A stretch of DNA of 64,000 bases from Bolinopsis microptera (Eukaryota; Ctenophora; Tentaculata; Lobata; Bolinopsidae): positions 3,043,246 through 3,107,245 of the forward strand of contig NC_087081.1 in the NCBI RefSeq assembly GCF_026151205.1, in the 5' to 3' direction. How positions within the stretch are numbered: position 1 is the first letter of the stretch; every line of letters starts with the position of its first letter. Positions 40,201 through 49,400 of this stretch are shown piece after piece. The position numbers were made by a program, and so were the translations under genes. The notes beneath the pieces were generated by a model that did no database searches, was not told where the DNA came from, and saw nothing but the letters and a program-made list of their open reading frames with translations.

Positions 40201-41587
40201 GAACCGTTTAAAAACCCCAGATTTAGACTATAAACAAAACACTAACGTATGTATTAATGCTTTTCAAACAAAGTTACAACGAATTATTCTGTAGCGCTCA
40301 GGAGATACTTTAAATGTTGTATTTTACACTTTTACTGGTGCCAACTCTAGATTATCATAAGCTAAATGTAATTCTAACACTGGCTTCATGTTCAGATATA
40401 GAGCAAGCCTGGATAGGACTAACTTGTGAACGGTACTCTGGCACCTGGCTCTGGACACAACCTGCCGACGATTCCAGCAAATTCAGTTTCTGGGCTGAAG
40501 GTGGGTTAACTACCCTTCATCATCACGTGACACTTCATTGTCACGTGACACTATAATTTGTTGCGCCACACCATTAATTATTATAATAGTTAATAGTTAA
40601 TTAGTTAATAGTACTGTGTTTACAGTATGCACTAGGGGTATCCTAGGAAGTTTCTTGAACTTTTAACAGGTACCCCTCCTCATTTAAACCTCAATAATAA
40701 AGTTTCCTATCATTCGGCTGAGTCGACCGAGGAGATCGCATTGATCCAATGGATCCTTAGCTACTTTTTTAAGCACCTGATAATGTAACTAAACAGAACA
40801 TTCTCAGAGAACCCTGATAACCTGTACGCGGGTGAAGAGTACGCTATAATGGACACAAGTCTGGAGGGTCGGTGGCTGGATGTCCGACTGGCCGATAAAA
40901 AGTATCCCTTTGTGTGTAAACAGTACACCAAGACGTGTCCTAGTATTAGAGAGTATTACAGTGGTAAACTTGAACCGCTTAATAAAGTGAGTAGCGGTAA
41001 ACTACTTTAGCTGCTTTAGCTGAGTAGAGGGGGATTCTTTCAATTTTCTTATAAATTATTTTTGAAATTTTTCTTAGAAAGTTAGGATTAGCCGGCATTA
41101 TTACTTTATTATTACTATTGACTTTGTAATCCTCCTGGACTCGCAAGTGTTAGATCTCAAATCTAATGGACAGCCGTCACTCACCAAACGACTCACAAAC
41201 AATATCATTACCAGGTTGAAAGTAAAGATACACGATATGGGGTCGGAGAGAGTATAACTGTAACCTGCGTTGATCGAACGGTAAGATTCCAAACACAAGG
41301 AAATATTTTACAGTTTTTAAAATTTCGGCGTCTATTTTCTTAAGAGTTCACAAAAGAATAAACGTCAGCAAGTTATATGTTCTCTAAGCTTAGAGGAAAA
41401 CTGAAATAAACATTGACTAAACCCTCAGGTTCAGATCAAAGAAACTTTAACTTGCACTACGTCGGGGAAATACTATCCTGACGAGGGTTTCGCCTGTCCC
41501 GTCTACAGTTCTGCTCCTTCACAAACATTTTCATCATTTATTCTCCTAGTGTCGGTTATTAGCAGGTTAATTATCAGATTGTCCTGA
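31218..41587 (+). CDS. secreted/surface protein: four Ig domains, C-type lectin, sushi (703 aa, 17 exons)
   Basis: Assembled from GT-AG sites with consistent phases. Exons: 31218-31374, 32220-32308, 32485-32547, 33701-33844, 34918-35051, 35186-35290, 35919-36012, 36751-36885, 37127-37248, 38539-38688, 38795-38958, 39132-39268, 39810-39918, 40396-40500, 40808-40986, 41215-41280, 41429-41587. Signal peptide about 1-20. Each Ig domain shows the Cys-Trp-Cys core: C78/W92/C132, C183/W196/C243, C293/W305/C343, C392/W412/C457. The C-type lectin domain is about 499-607 (C506 to C606, WIGL at 540-543, W592). A sushi domain follows with C613, C647, C660, C674. The tail 685-703 is short and hydrophobic with an arginine, so a GPI signal or a misjudged last exon are both possible. 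The architecture suggests an extracellular recognition or adhesion role. This is inference. The lectin fold lacks the inner cysteine pair (Y581 where one is expected, none near 596-598), and its loop reads N-P-D rather than E-P-N or Q-P-D. Splice junctions are predictions. Confidence 0.85.
31731..31930. repeat. intron 1 minisatellite (AGTAACCACT / AGTAACCAGC)
   Basis: A roughly 10-bp unit, AGTAACCACT alternating with AGTAACCAGC, repeated with interruptions. The same family reappears in intron 3 (33405-33692). Confidence 0.9.
32325..32395. repeat. AATTACTACAT repeat in intron 2
   Basis: About five to six copies of an 11-bp AATTACTACAT-type unit between exons 2 and 3. Confidence 0.8.
32653..33400 (-). 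mobile_element. RTE-type LINE 3' fragment, antisense in intron 3
   Basis: The minus-strand open frame 32653-33264 (203 aa) is the C-terminal part of an endonuclease/reverse-transcriptase polyprotein of the RTE-like kind. It shows YLGAKI-like sequence just before its first Met, then DGKIDKEI, NKVRIYIAAVL, YGSE.W, a Cys-Leu-Arg-Arg-Ile-Leu block, RWFGHV.RMP and GKRSRGRPRKS. The catalytic RT palm is missing, so it is a 5'-truncated dead copy, the usual result of incomplete reverse transcription. Related coding sequence continues upstream, frame-disrupted, to about 33400. The 3' end finishes in a short GATGACGCA repeat, as RTE elements often end in simple repeats. It lies antisense to the host gene. 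Confidence 0.85.
33405..33692. repeat. intron 3 minisatellite ending at the exon 4 acceptor
   Basis: Same AGTAACCACT/AGTAACCAGC family as in intron 1. It runs to within about 8 bp of the exon 4 acceptor (TTTCTCAG at 33693-33700). Every unit carries AG dinucleotides, several as CAG, giving many potential decoy acceptors. Confidence 0.9.
33838..34255. repeat. 27-bp minisatellite that multiplies the exon 4 splice donor
   Basis: Starts at the exon 4/intron 4 junction. Two blocks of about seven copies each (33838-34041 and 34070-34252) of a 27-bp unit containing AACTCAAGGTAAAGTAATAA. Each unit reproduces the real donor CAAG|GTAAAG at 33841-33850. The second block begins with ACTGGCCAACTCAAGG, the actual exon 4 ending, so exon sequence was copied into the array. 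Spurious frames across it on both strands (Gln-Gly-Lys-Val-Ile-Asn-Val-Thr-Thr and others) are artefacts of a repeat length divisible by three. Confidence 0.95.
34262..34795. repeat. 43-bp minisatellite carrying the same splice-donor core
   Basis: About twelve copies of a unit of about 43 bp that begins TACTCAAGGTAAAGTACAGG and continues through TTTTAGTACAATTTG. The CAAGGTAAAG core is shared with the 27-bp array next to it. It fills most of the rest of intron 4. Confidence 0.95.
37604..37660. repeat. perfect 57-bp palindrome (28-bp arms) in intron 9
   Basis: Arms 37604-37631 and 37633-37660 are exact reverse complements around one central base. The outer part reads AAAAACGAGCATCCTATTTT and the inner part is TA-rich. 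Its shape resembles a palindromic MITE or a cruciform-prone site. No second copy seen in the window. Confidence 0.9.
37750..38272. repeat. 24-bp minisatellite in intron 9, about 21 copies
   Basis: An almost invariant unit reading CGTGACAGTAAACCTTGTAA plus ACCT. The array is preceded by CACGTGACACG and CACGTGACAGTAAACC at 37736-37767, so the founder unit appears to derive from the CACGTGACAG motif. Because 24 is divisible by three and the unit lacks stops, long false open frames appear on both strands (183, 173 and 220 aa). They sit between exons 9 and 10 of the Ig/lectin gene and are not coding. Confidence 0.95.
38401..38521. repeat. 11-bp minisatellite TGGTCACTTAC before exon 10
   Basis: About eleven copies of TGGTCACTTAC or TGGTCACTAAC, ending about 17 bp before the exon 10 acceptor at 38538. 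Confidence 0.9.
39919..40176. repeat. 42-bp minisatellite starting at the exon 13 donor
   Basis: Six copies of a 42-bp unit beginning GAGTAAAACTCTTATCATCT and ending TTGCACGTG. The first copy begins inside the exon 13 donor (GTGAGTAAAAC). In later copies the donor GTGAGT is changed to GGAGTAA, so here, unlike intron 4, the array does not duplicate a functional donor. Each copy carries one CACGTG. Open frames across it are repeat artefacts. Confidence 0.95.
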
Positions 41588-41589
41588 AA

Positions 41590-43700
41590 TTATTAGCTGT
41601 CTGTATTATAGGTTCTGCTTTTCTATAGCAGGGAACTGTTTTGTATCATCTTTTTAATCAGAAACGAAATGATAGTAAATTGTGGGTCCCGCACTGTTGG
41701 GGACGATTGTAAGATATTTATTCAGAGTTTTGATGTCGAAGAAATAAATTGTGATGATGTGATGCCATTTGGTGATTGAGCTCTCATTTCCGAAAATAAG
41801 ACATATCAAACTGCCAGACTTGCCAACTGGAATCATAGTTTTCAGCGTGTATGACAGTTTAAAACTGGATCGGACACGATGCAACAATTGGCTCTGAAAA
41901 CCCGTTTACTGTACTTCGAACCTTGAAACTGAAGGAGGACCGAGATAATGTTCACACAAGCCATGCCCTTATTTGGGTATCACGTGCCATGTAGAAGTTT
42001 TAATATTTACAGATTTCCCTCTAAATTCATATTCATGAGATTTAAGCAGCGAGCTTTTGTAAACAGACCTTTTGAATTTCGAACTTGCGTAGATTCCGTA
42101 AAGCCATGCCCTTATTTGGGTATCACGTGTCATGTTCCCTAAAGTTACATTATCTTGATCATAATACAGAGTTCTCAGTTCAAAAAGATTGGAGAGCATT
42201 ACATACTGCATACTGCATAGTCCAGTATTGATAAATTGGCGAAATTTCCAATAAAAATCATCTGTTTTTTATATAATGATAAGAATGAATAAGAATGATC
42301 TCAAATACTTTTGACATTCAGATTGTAGGTTCGATGATTAATTAATTTTAATGTTACCTCATTTTTATCGAATTCCTAAAAAATATTTATTTGAGTTGTA
42401 TCCACCAATTAGTATATATGTACAAGTTTAATTCACCTGGGCCAATTTGATGTTAACATGTAACGACATTAGATTTAATTTCTATTTCGTTATATTTTTA
42501 ACGTAGACCTAATTTACTGTAAAACGGTTACATTTGGTCACAACATCTCATTTTACATTATTCATTTAGCTGACATTTTATTTAAATTTGTTGACATTTA
42601 TTCTATTACAGTAGAATGTCTTTTCGAGTGATTAATAGATGTGGATACTGGCGGGGAGGTGATAATTGTTTGTTTACATTAATAGTGAGCACATGTTAAG
42701 CAGGCTGAGGAGGTGATAATTGCTAGTTTACATCTAAGTTTACATCAGTAATTACAATTTTAATTACAAAGAAGTTAACGAGTGAACGATCGTTTCTTCA
42801 GAATTTTCAAGGAATTCATAAATTTTTATTTTTAAAGAGCACACTCTGTGAATGTAATCAGGGATCCTGGACATTAAATTAAAGTGGAATATTAAACTAT
42901 TTTTATTGATTAATATATTGATCTGTAAATAATGATAACTTATTCGTACGAAGTGGATTTTGTTTACAAACGCAAACTTGGCTTATTTTTATTGTACCAC
43001 ATAAAGCTATGAACTAAACCGTCAGTTGCCAACCAACCTGATTCTGATTGCTGCCAGACGAGAGGGCCCCCTAGCTGTGATCTAACTGCATTCACAATGT
43101 CCAAACGCTTTAGCTACTGCAAAAAATATTCCGTCTTGTTAACGCTAGGTAATGTTGTAGTATAATAGGTAAGGGTCTGTAGTCAGTAGATATTAGAGCC
43201 TTAAAGTTAATAAGGACGAATAGGGCAGTGGGCACATCACGTCTTGTGGAGGTTCACCAGTGCAAGTAGGAAAGAGAGTTTAGTCGGGAAGAGTTGATAC
43301 ACGTTGTATAAATTCGATACTGTGATAAGAGTTGATACACGTTATATACCACTTTTCACAGAAAAGAAGGTGAAAAGTGAATTGTGGCTTAAAGTTAAAA
43401 TGTATGTTTATACTCACCGGATTACACTGGCTTACTTTCAACTTGTAGTTGTATGAATGACCCTTATCACTTATAAATATAATTGACCGTGACGGATGTT
43501 ACTCGTCTAAGAGTAAGACTAAATTTCTTCGAAGTAGCGCGCCGCTTTCTTCTCGAAATACAAAATATAAACCGAAATAATTAATTTCCATCGGTATTTT
43601 GTCGAACTAAACATCCTGCGGCTGCACCCTTTGAACATCCTCGAATTGCTTGAATCTCAAAAATTGGCGAGCTGGAGGCCAGTCTTACAGGTTCCAATAC
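41590..43700. other. intergenic, no supported gene
   Basis: AT-rich. A 35-bp sequence containing GCCATGCCCTTATTTGGGTA followed by TCACGTG occurs twice in the same orientation, near 41960-41995 and 42100-42135. No domain-bearing frame is visible. Confidence 0.55.
41743..41748 (+). terminator. candidate poly(A) signal of the Ig/lectin gene
   Basis: AATAAA about 155 bp after the predicted stop at 41585-41587. Position is plausible; no other support. Confidence 0.35.
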
Positions 43701-43727
43701 TAATAGGTAAGGACGTATCAGAGCTTA

Positions 43728-43793
43728 CTGGGCCGCGCTCAGCCTGTCATTCCGCCAAATCTTTATTATGTTAATGAACATAATAGCCTTCTC
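43728..43793 (+). repeat. 65-bp module shared with the GPCR relic
   Basis: Nearly identical to 53540-53604: both contain CTTACTGGGCCGCGCTCAGC, then CTGTCATTCCGCC and ATGAACATAATAGCC. It reads as a hydrophobic stretch (YWAALSLSFR, then MNIIA) in one frame at both sites. It is either a fragment of a second GPCR-like pseudogene or a dispersed repeat, and it lies just upstream of the LINE. Confidence 0.5.
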
Positions 43794-44044
43794 AAACATT
43801 TTATTACATTATCACTTCTCAAACATTTTATTACATTATGTTGTTATCTAGTCTTGCTGCTAAATAGATAAGCCGACAGTGCAGCAGCTCATCGTGACGT
43901 GGCTTAAACACTAATACTACGCACACTGACTACAACACTACAGATAACAGAGACCCCTAGGCTCGGTGGCCCCAATTTAATTGGGCCCCTCCTTCCACAT
44001 AAGTCCACCGTAGCCCTCCTTGAAGCGTAAGTTTACCTTTCTAC

Positions 44045-45637
44045 ATGACTGAATCGACGGAACGCCCGTTTTGTTTCTCAACTGCAACCTGTTTGGAATT
44101 GGTCGATAAACTCATTGTATCTCAACTCGACCGTGAATTGCTGCTCTTTGGAGCGACTGAAGATGACCTTCAGTTATGCAAGCAATCCAAGCAGAAAATG
44201 CTACGTGCACACATTCTTGACAGTCATAAGTGTACCTCTACATTAACCGAAACTACTGACAAACTTATCTCTCTAACTCAAATTTTTTCGAGATCGTCCA
44301 CTGATGCGATGACCGGCCTCCAGAACACCGTTAGTGAAGCACAGTCCCTTGTCCAGTCTCTACGTGACCATTCTGCTCACCCTCCTACTCAACCTACAAC
44401 CACCCTCCCCGAAATACCTGCACCACCAACACCGGTCCAGACTGTGGAACAGCCCTTCTCCAAGCTCGAAACTGGTGACCAGCTGCAGAGGTTTGACTTT
44501 AAGAGATTGGACTCTGAATTAACCTATGATAAAGTTTTCTCGAATAGAAAGGTTGCATATTTTGGCGATGCTCCTTACAAGTATTTAGGAGGGTACCACA
44601 GGGCAAAGCAATTAGACCCTGAGACGTACCTTGCTGAAATACTTGTAGCAGTTGATGATGTGTGCAAGACCAACAACATCAACTATAAGGATTTCAATAG
44701 CTGCATGATCACCAAATATGAATCACACGTCTCGTGTATACCTCCTCATTCCGATGATGAATCGTGTATAGTACCCGACAGCACTATACTTACCATTTCC
44801 CTGGGGGGTAAAAGGGATTTGGTTTTTCGTAGACGTCCTCCAGGCGAGTATCGCGATGAAACCGTGACAGTTCAACACGGCGACTGTTACACTATGACGC
44901 GAAAATCGCAGGACCTTTTTGACCATGCTGTTCCTCCGCAAACTCAGGCGGATTTTGAAGGTCCTCGAATCAGCTTAACCTTTAGACAGTTGGCCTCGGC
45001 ACATTCCAGAAAATCTAGCAGCCATCAGCTGCGACCTCTACCCCATCATAAAGTGAACCAGACCAAACGAGTGCTGATACTGTCTGACAGCAAAAACTGT
45101 AATTTTGACTGTTCTCAATTTCGTTCACCTGTCATAGCGTTCCGGGAAAACTTATTTTTCCTCCGCGACTTAAAGGAACACCGGGAATCGATTCAACAAG
45201 CCGACATTGTACTCATAAGTGCTGGCATAAACGATATCCAGAAAAACAGAGCGAGTGCCGTCCTGCTGCATAATCACATCAGAAGTTTCATAGAACAGTT
45301 CCCGCGCACTATGTTCTTATTCGATGCAGTCAGTCCACTATCGATACATGCTGACCGATTCAACACCCACAACGACATTATCCAGTACCTTAATGAACTC
45401 ATGTTCAAGTGCTCCCTTCACCATGACAACTTCAGACTCTTCGACAACTCAAGTTTTAGTCTCGCTCACCTCGCTCGTGACGGTCTACATCTTAATTATA
45501 TTGGACAGAGTGTATTATCAGATTGCTGGGTAAACTGTGTGCTCATTGGACTGGGGTTCAGGCGTGGACCCCTACCTCTACGTGAGCATTTTAAACGTAT
45601 GATATCTTATCCAATCCCTGGCCACTTTGGCACCTGA
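44045..45637 (+). CDS. LINE ORF1: AlkB-like dioxygenase fused to SGNH hydrolase (530 aa)
   Basis: Residues 1-145 are an unrecognised helical, then Pro/Thr-rich region. Residues about 150-316 form an AlkB-family 2-oxoglutarate/Fe(II) dioxygenase: FNSCMITKY at 217-225, the iron ligands H235-S-D237 in PPHSDDE, third ligand H294 in LFDHAVPP, and 2OG-binding arginines R308 and R314 in RISLTFR. Residues about 341-500 form an SGNH/GDSL hydrolase: nucleophile S349 in LSDSK, AGIND at 393-397 (N396 oxyanion), and D479/H482 in DGLHL. All catalytic positions are present in both domains. AlkB proteins remove alkyl lesions or methyl groups from nucleic acids. SGNH domains are known in ORF1 proteins of CR1-like LINEs, possibly as esterases. 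Direct repair or demethylation of the element RNA or cDNA is inference. Single exon, no breaks. The start is the first Met of the open frame. Confidence 0.85.
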   Translation: MTESTERPFCFSTATCLELVDKLIVSQLDRELLLFGATEDDLQLCKQSKQKMLRAHILDSHKCTSTLTETTDKLISLTQIFSRSSTDAMTGLQNTVSEAQSLVQSLRDHSAHPPTQPTTTLPEIPAPPTPVQTVEQPFSKLETGDQLQRFDFKRLDSELTYDKVFSNRKVAYFGDAPYKYLGGYHRAKQLDPETYLAEILVAVDDVCKTNNINYKDFNSCMITKYESHVSCIPPHSDDESCIVPDSTILTISLGGKRDLVFRRRPPGEYRDETVTVQHGDCYTMTRKSQDLFDHAVPPQTQADFEGPRISLTFRQLASAHSRKSSSHQLRPLPHHKVNQTKRVLILSDSKNCNFDCSQFRSPVIAFRENLFFLRDLKEHRESIQQADIVLISAGINDIQKNRASAVLLHNHIRSFIEQFPRTMFLFDAVSPLSIHADRFNTHNDIIQYLNELMFKCSLHHDNFRLFDNSSFSLAHLARDGLHLNYIGQSVLSDCWVNCVLIGLGFRRGPLPLREHFKRMISYPIPGHFGT

Positions 45638-46470
45638 GCACGACGTATTTTATATCTTAATGTCAAATTATCATGACAAAAATATCGAATCCTGAACAAC
45701 TTTCCAGACTCGCGCTGAGTCGCAAACAATTTCACTAATCAAACAAACGTAACTTATTTGAACAAACTCTTACCATATTTTTTAAATTTTCCGTCATTTC
45801 AAATCAAAATTAGAAACTTAAATCAATAAATTCAAACTCAAGCACAAAGCACATAATACAACCAACTACTTAAAAGAACTTTTCCCTTATCCAGATTCCC
45901 TACCTTCTCATCTTATCTATCACACCTTATCAGCAAAACGCGAAATAAACCCTGCTTGATAATAGTCCACGTCCCTACATCATAACAATCATTTCATATT
46001 ATCTAATTCCTAACCTCATGCCGTACTCAGACAACGACGACGCAATATTTACACGATATCTACACAGATATTTTACACAGTACTCATTATACATACATCA
46101 CACATTACTGTACATTTGACTCTGTACATTTGACTGATCTGTACATTTGACTCTGTACATTTGACTCTGAACATTCGACACATACATTACTGTACATATG
46201 GAAATTAGGCTCATGCACGGTGAGCTGCTGCCATCAAGTAATAGAAGAGAAGTTAAAGGTCAATCATAAAGGTAAAGGTGAAGTTTACTTAATTACTGTA
46301 GATAAGTCACGGTACTTTCTACACACAGGACTGAAAGTCTTCGTTAGAAGTATCTGACTAGGTCACGTTATTATTATCATATTTTGTATTAATAGTAAGT
46401 CTATACTCTCTTAAATATATCATAATATAACTATAATACTAACGAATATAATACATTATCTCATAGTTCT
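45638..46470. other. spacer between LINE ORF1 and ORF2
   Basis: AT-rich and without a usable frame. Contains four to five copies of GTACATTTGACTCT at about 46108-46165. The 833-bp length is long for a LINE inter-ORF spacer and may contain promoter or translation-restart sequence. Confidence 0.6.
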
Positions 46471-49400
46471 ATGAACGAATCTCAGCGTTGCAACAAATGT
46501 AATACACGTATTCCTAAAGCACGTTCGTTCCTAATTTGCAGTCACTGCGACAAAATAAAACATATGAAATGCATGAAGTTATCTAAGTCTGAGGCAAAAA
46601 TAATTGTAGATTCTGGCTCTGCCTGGATATGTTATGACTGTATTTCCAGCGCCTTACCAGTAAATGCATGCCCCTCGGCAAAGCCACCGAGACAAGGGCC
46701 CGTCATAGGTCCTAAATTTAAAGTTCAATGCACATGCTGTAATGGCTGGATTTACTCCCCGGCCAACCTGAAAACCTGCCACTGGTGCGAATCTAAAGTA
46801 TATACCAAATGTCACTCCGACTCTTTAGGATGCAGAAATTGCTGTGAAAATATGATCCCGGGATACTATGTACATTGCTATCAGCTATACTCATTACATA
46901 CACATACTCACACCGGCGTAATCCACAATCCCTACGATCGCAATCAGTTGATTAACGAAATAGGAAATACAATTGACCAAGATCAGGAACTCGAATATTG
47001 GAATGAGATTTCTGATATTTTAGTTAGCTGCAATTACATGGAGCCGACAAATGTAAGTTCGTCAGGACCATGTGATCTTAAGATATTTACCTTAAATATA
47101 CGGGGACTTCTTAAAAACGTAGACAAATTAAGAGAAGATATATTCACGTACTCGAAGTATGATGTCCTTTGTTTTAACGAGACTAATCTCTTGCAGGATA
47201 AGCTTCCTAATGGTATTAATGACCTAGTGATTGAGGGATTTTATGAACCACTGTTACGAGATCCAATACGTAGTTCTGGTCGTGGTGGGGGTTTAGCAAT
47301 TTATATCAATACGCGCGTATGCGAGTCTGAAAATATTGAAAAATTCTTTCCCCAAAACTTTGATGTGACAGACAAGAGTGGTGAATTCATGTTGGTAAAA
47401 CTCCATAACTGCAAAGGCTTTAACAAAACAAAGATAATCGTCAATTATATATATCGGTCACCAGCATCAAAAAAATCCTGATAATTTTAACAAACTCATT
47501 GACTCCCTATTACACGGCATAGAAAGGCACTCGAGAAAACATACTATATTAGTCGGTGATTTCAATGTAGATCTTACACATTATGATACTGGCAAACATT
47601 GTCAAAATTTGATTGAAACTATGACTAAATACGGTTTCTTTCAGCTAGTCTCACGTCCCACACGTATCACTGATCACAGTGCCACTCTTATAGATCATGT
47701 TTACAGCAATAACGTACAACACACACACAGCTGCAATGTTCTTACTGTTGACCTGTCTGATCATCTAGCCACTCTTGTTACTATCTCACTTGGGCAATAC
47801 AGCCACATTGCAGGGAGTAGAAACGAACGACACAGAGTCGACCATGGAATGAATATTGAAAAACGTATGTTTAACGAGTCGAACAACCTTAAATTTATAG
47901 AATTAATTGGATCCGAAATGTGGGAGGAAGTCACACGTGAAAATTGTGCTGATGAACAATATAACAAATTTATTGAAATATACGGTCAGCATTATGATGA
48001 GGCATACCCAGTGAAAACCAATCATGTGCGCCGCAAATTTGAAAGGCAGGACCCCAAACCTTTTATGCTACCCTGGCTTGAAATTGCATGTGCTCGTAAA
48101 AACAAATTATTCCATGCCAAAATAGTGGACCCAACGGAGGAAAACTACAAGGCTTACAAAAAGCATAAGGCATTCTGCGACAAGCACGTCAATAAGGCAA
48201 AAGACAAATACTACAAAACACAATTTGATAAGTATAAAGATTGTTCAAAGAAACAATGGCAGCTGATCAACACTCTATTTGGCAGAAAATCTAAATCTCA
48301 TAACAAAATTAAACTCCAAAACGCCGACGGAAATATCATAAATAGTGACAGTGATGTAGCTGAGCACTTTAACTCTTACTTCTCCAACATTGCCACAAAA
48401 ATCAAAGATGCGATCAGCGCGCGTACTGTATTCGATCCAGGGGGTTTTAAACATTACCTTAGCAGCCCAGTTTCGCAGTCTATATTCGTAAGACCAACTA
48501 CCGAAAGTGAAGTTGAACAAATTATTAGCAAGCTTAAGAATAAATCCACTCAAGACACTAAAATTGAACCCCTAAAAATTGTAAAAGACTGCCCCTCCTT
48601 CTGTAAAGTCTTGTCCATAATCATTAACACATCATTTAGTCAAGGTATCTTCCCATCATCTCTCAAAATAGCTAAAGTTATACCAATTCACAAAGGAGGC
48701 AGCAAATCCGACGCCACTAACTATCGACCCATATCTTTGCTGTGCACCTTTTCCAAATTGTATGAAAAACTTATGCATAATAGAGTAATGGATTTCCTTG
48801 ACAAGAAAGGGTCGCTCTTTGAAGGGCAATATGGCTTCCGGCCAGGCCGATCCTGTGAGCATGTTCTTTTAGATGCTCAACACACGATTCTGAATTCCCT
48901 TGCCAAAAAGGAAGTTGCTCTATTACTCCTAGTCGACTTTAGTAAAGCTTTTGACGTTTTGTCTCATGATGTATTGATTGACAAACTCCAGCACTATGGA
49001 ATCCGTGGGCAAGCTTTGCAATGGTTTAAATCCTACCTGAGCACACGTCAGCAATATGTATGTTTGAATGGTATTAAATCAGCTCTTAAACCTATTACAT
49101 ACGGAGTTCCACAGGGCAGTATTATGGGACCTTTGTTATTCCTAATCTACATCAATGATATGCCAAATATCAACAGTATGATAAAGTTTATACTCTACGC
49201 TGATGATGCGAACATCATAATAAAAGGAAAAAATGCAAACGATGTTATACAAAAATTCAACCAATTCTCCCACGAGTTTGTACGCTGGGTTGACTGTAAT
49301 GGACTTGCACTTAATCTAAAAAAGACCTGCTATATGCTTTTCGGTGTTAGAAATACTGATAATACTCCAAATATTCATATTGCAGACACACAATTAGAAC

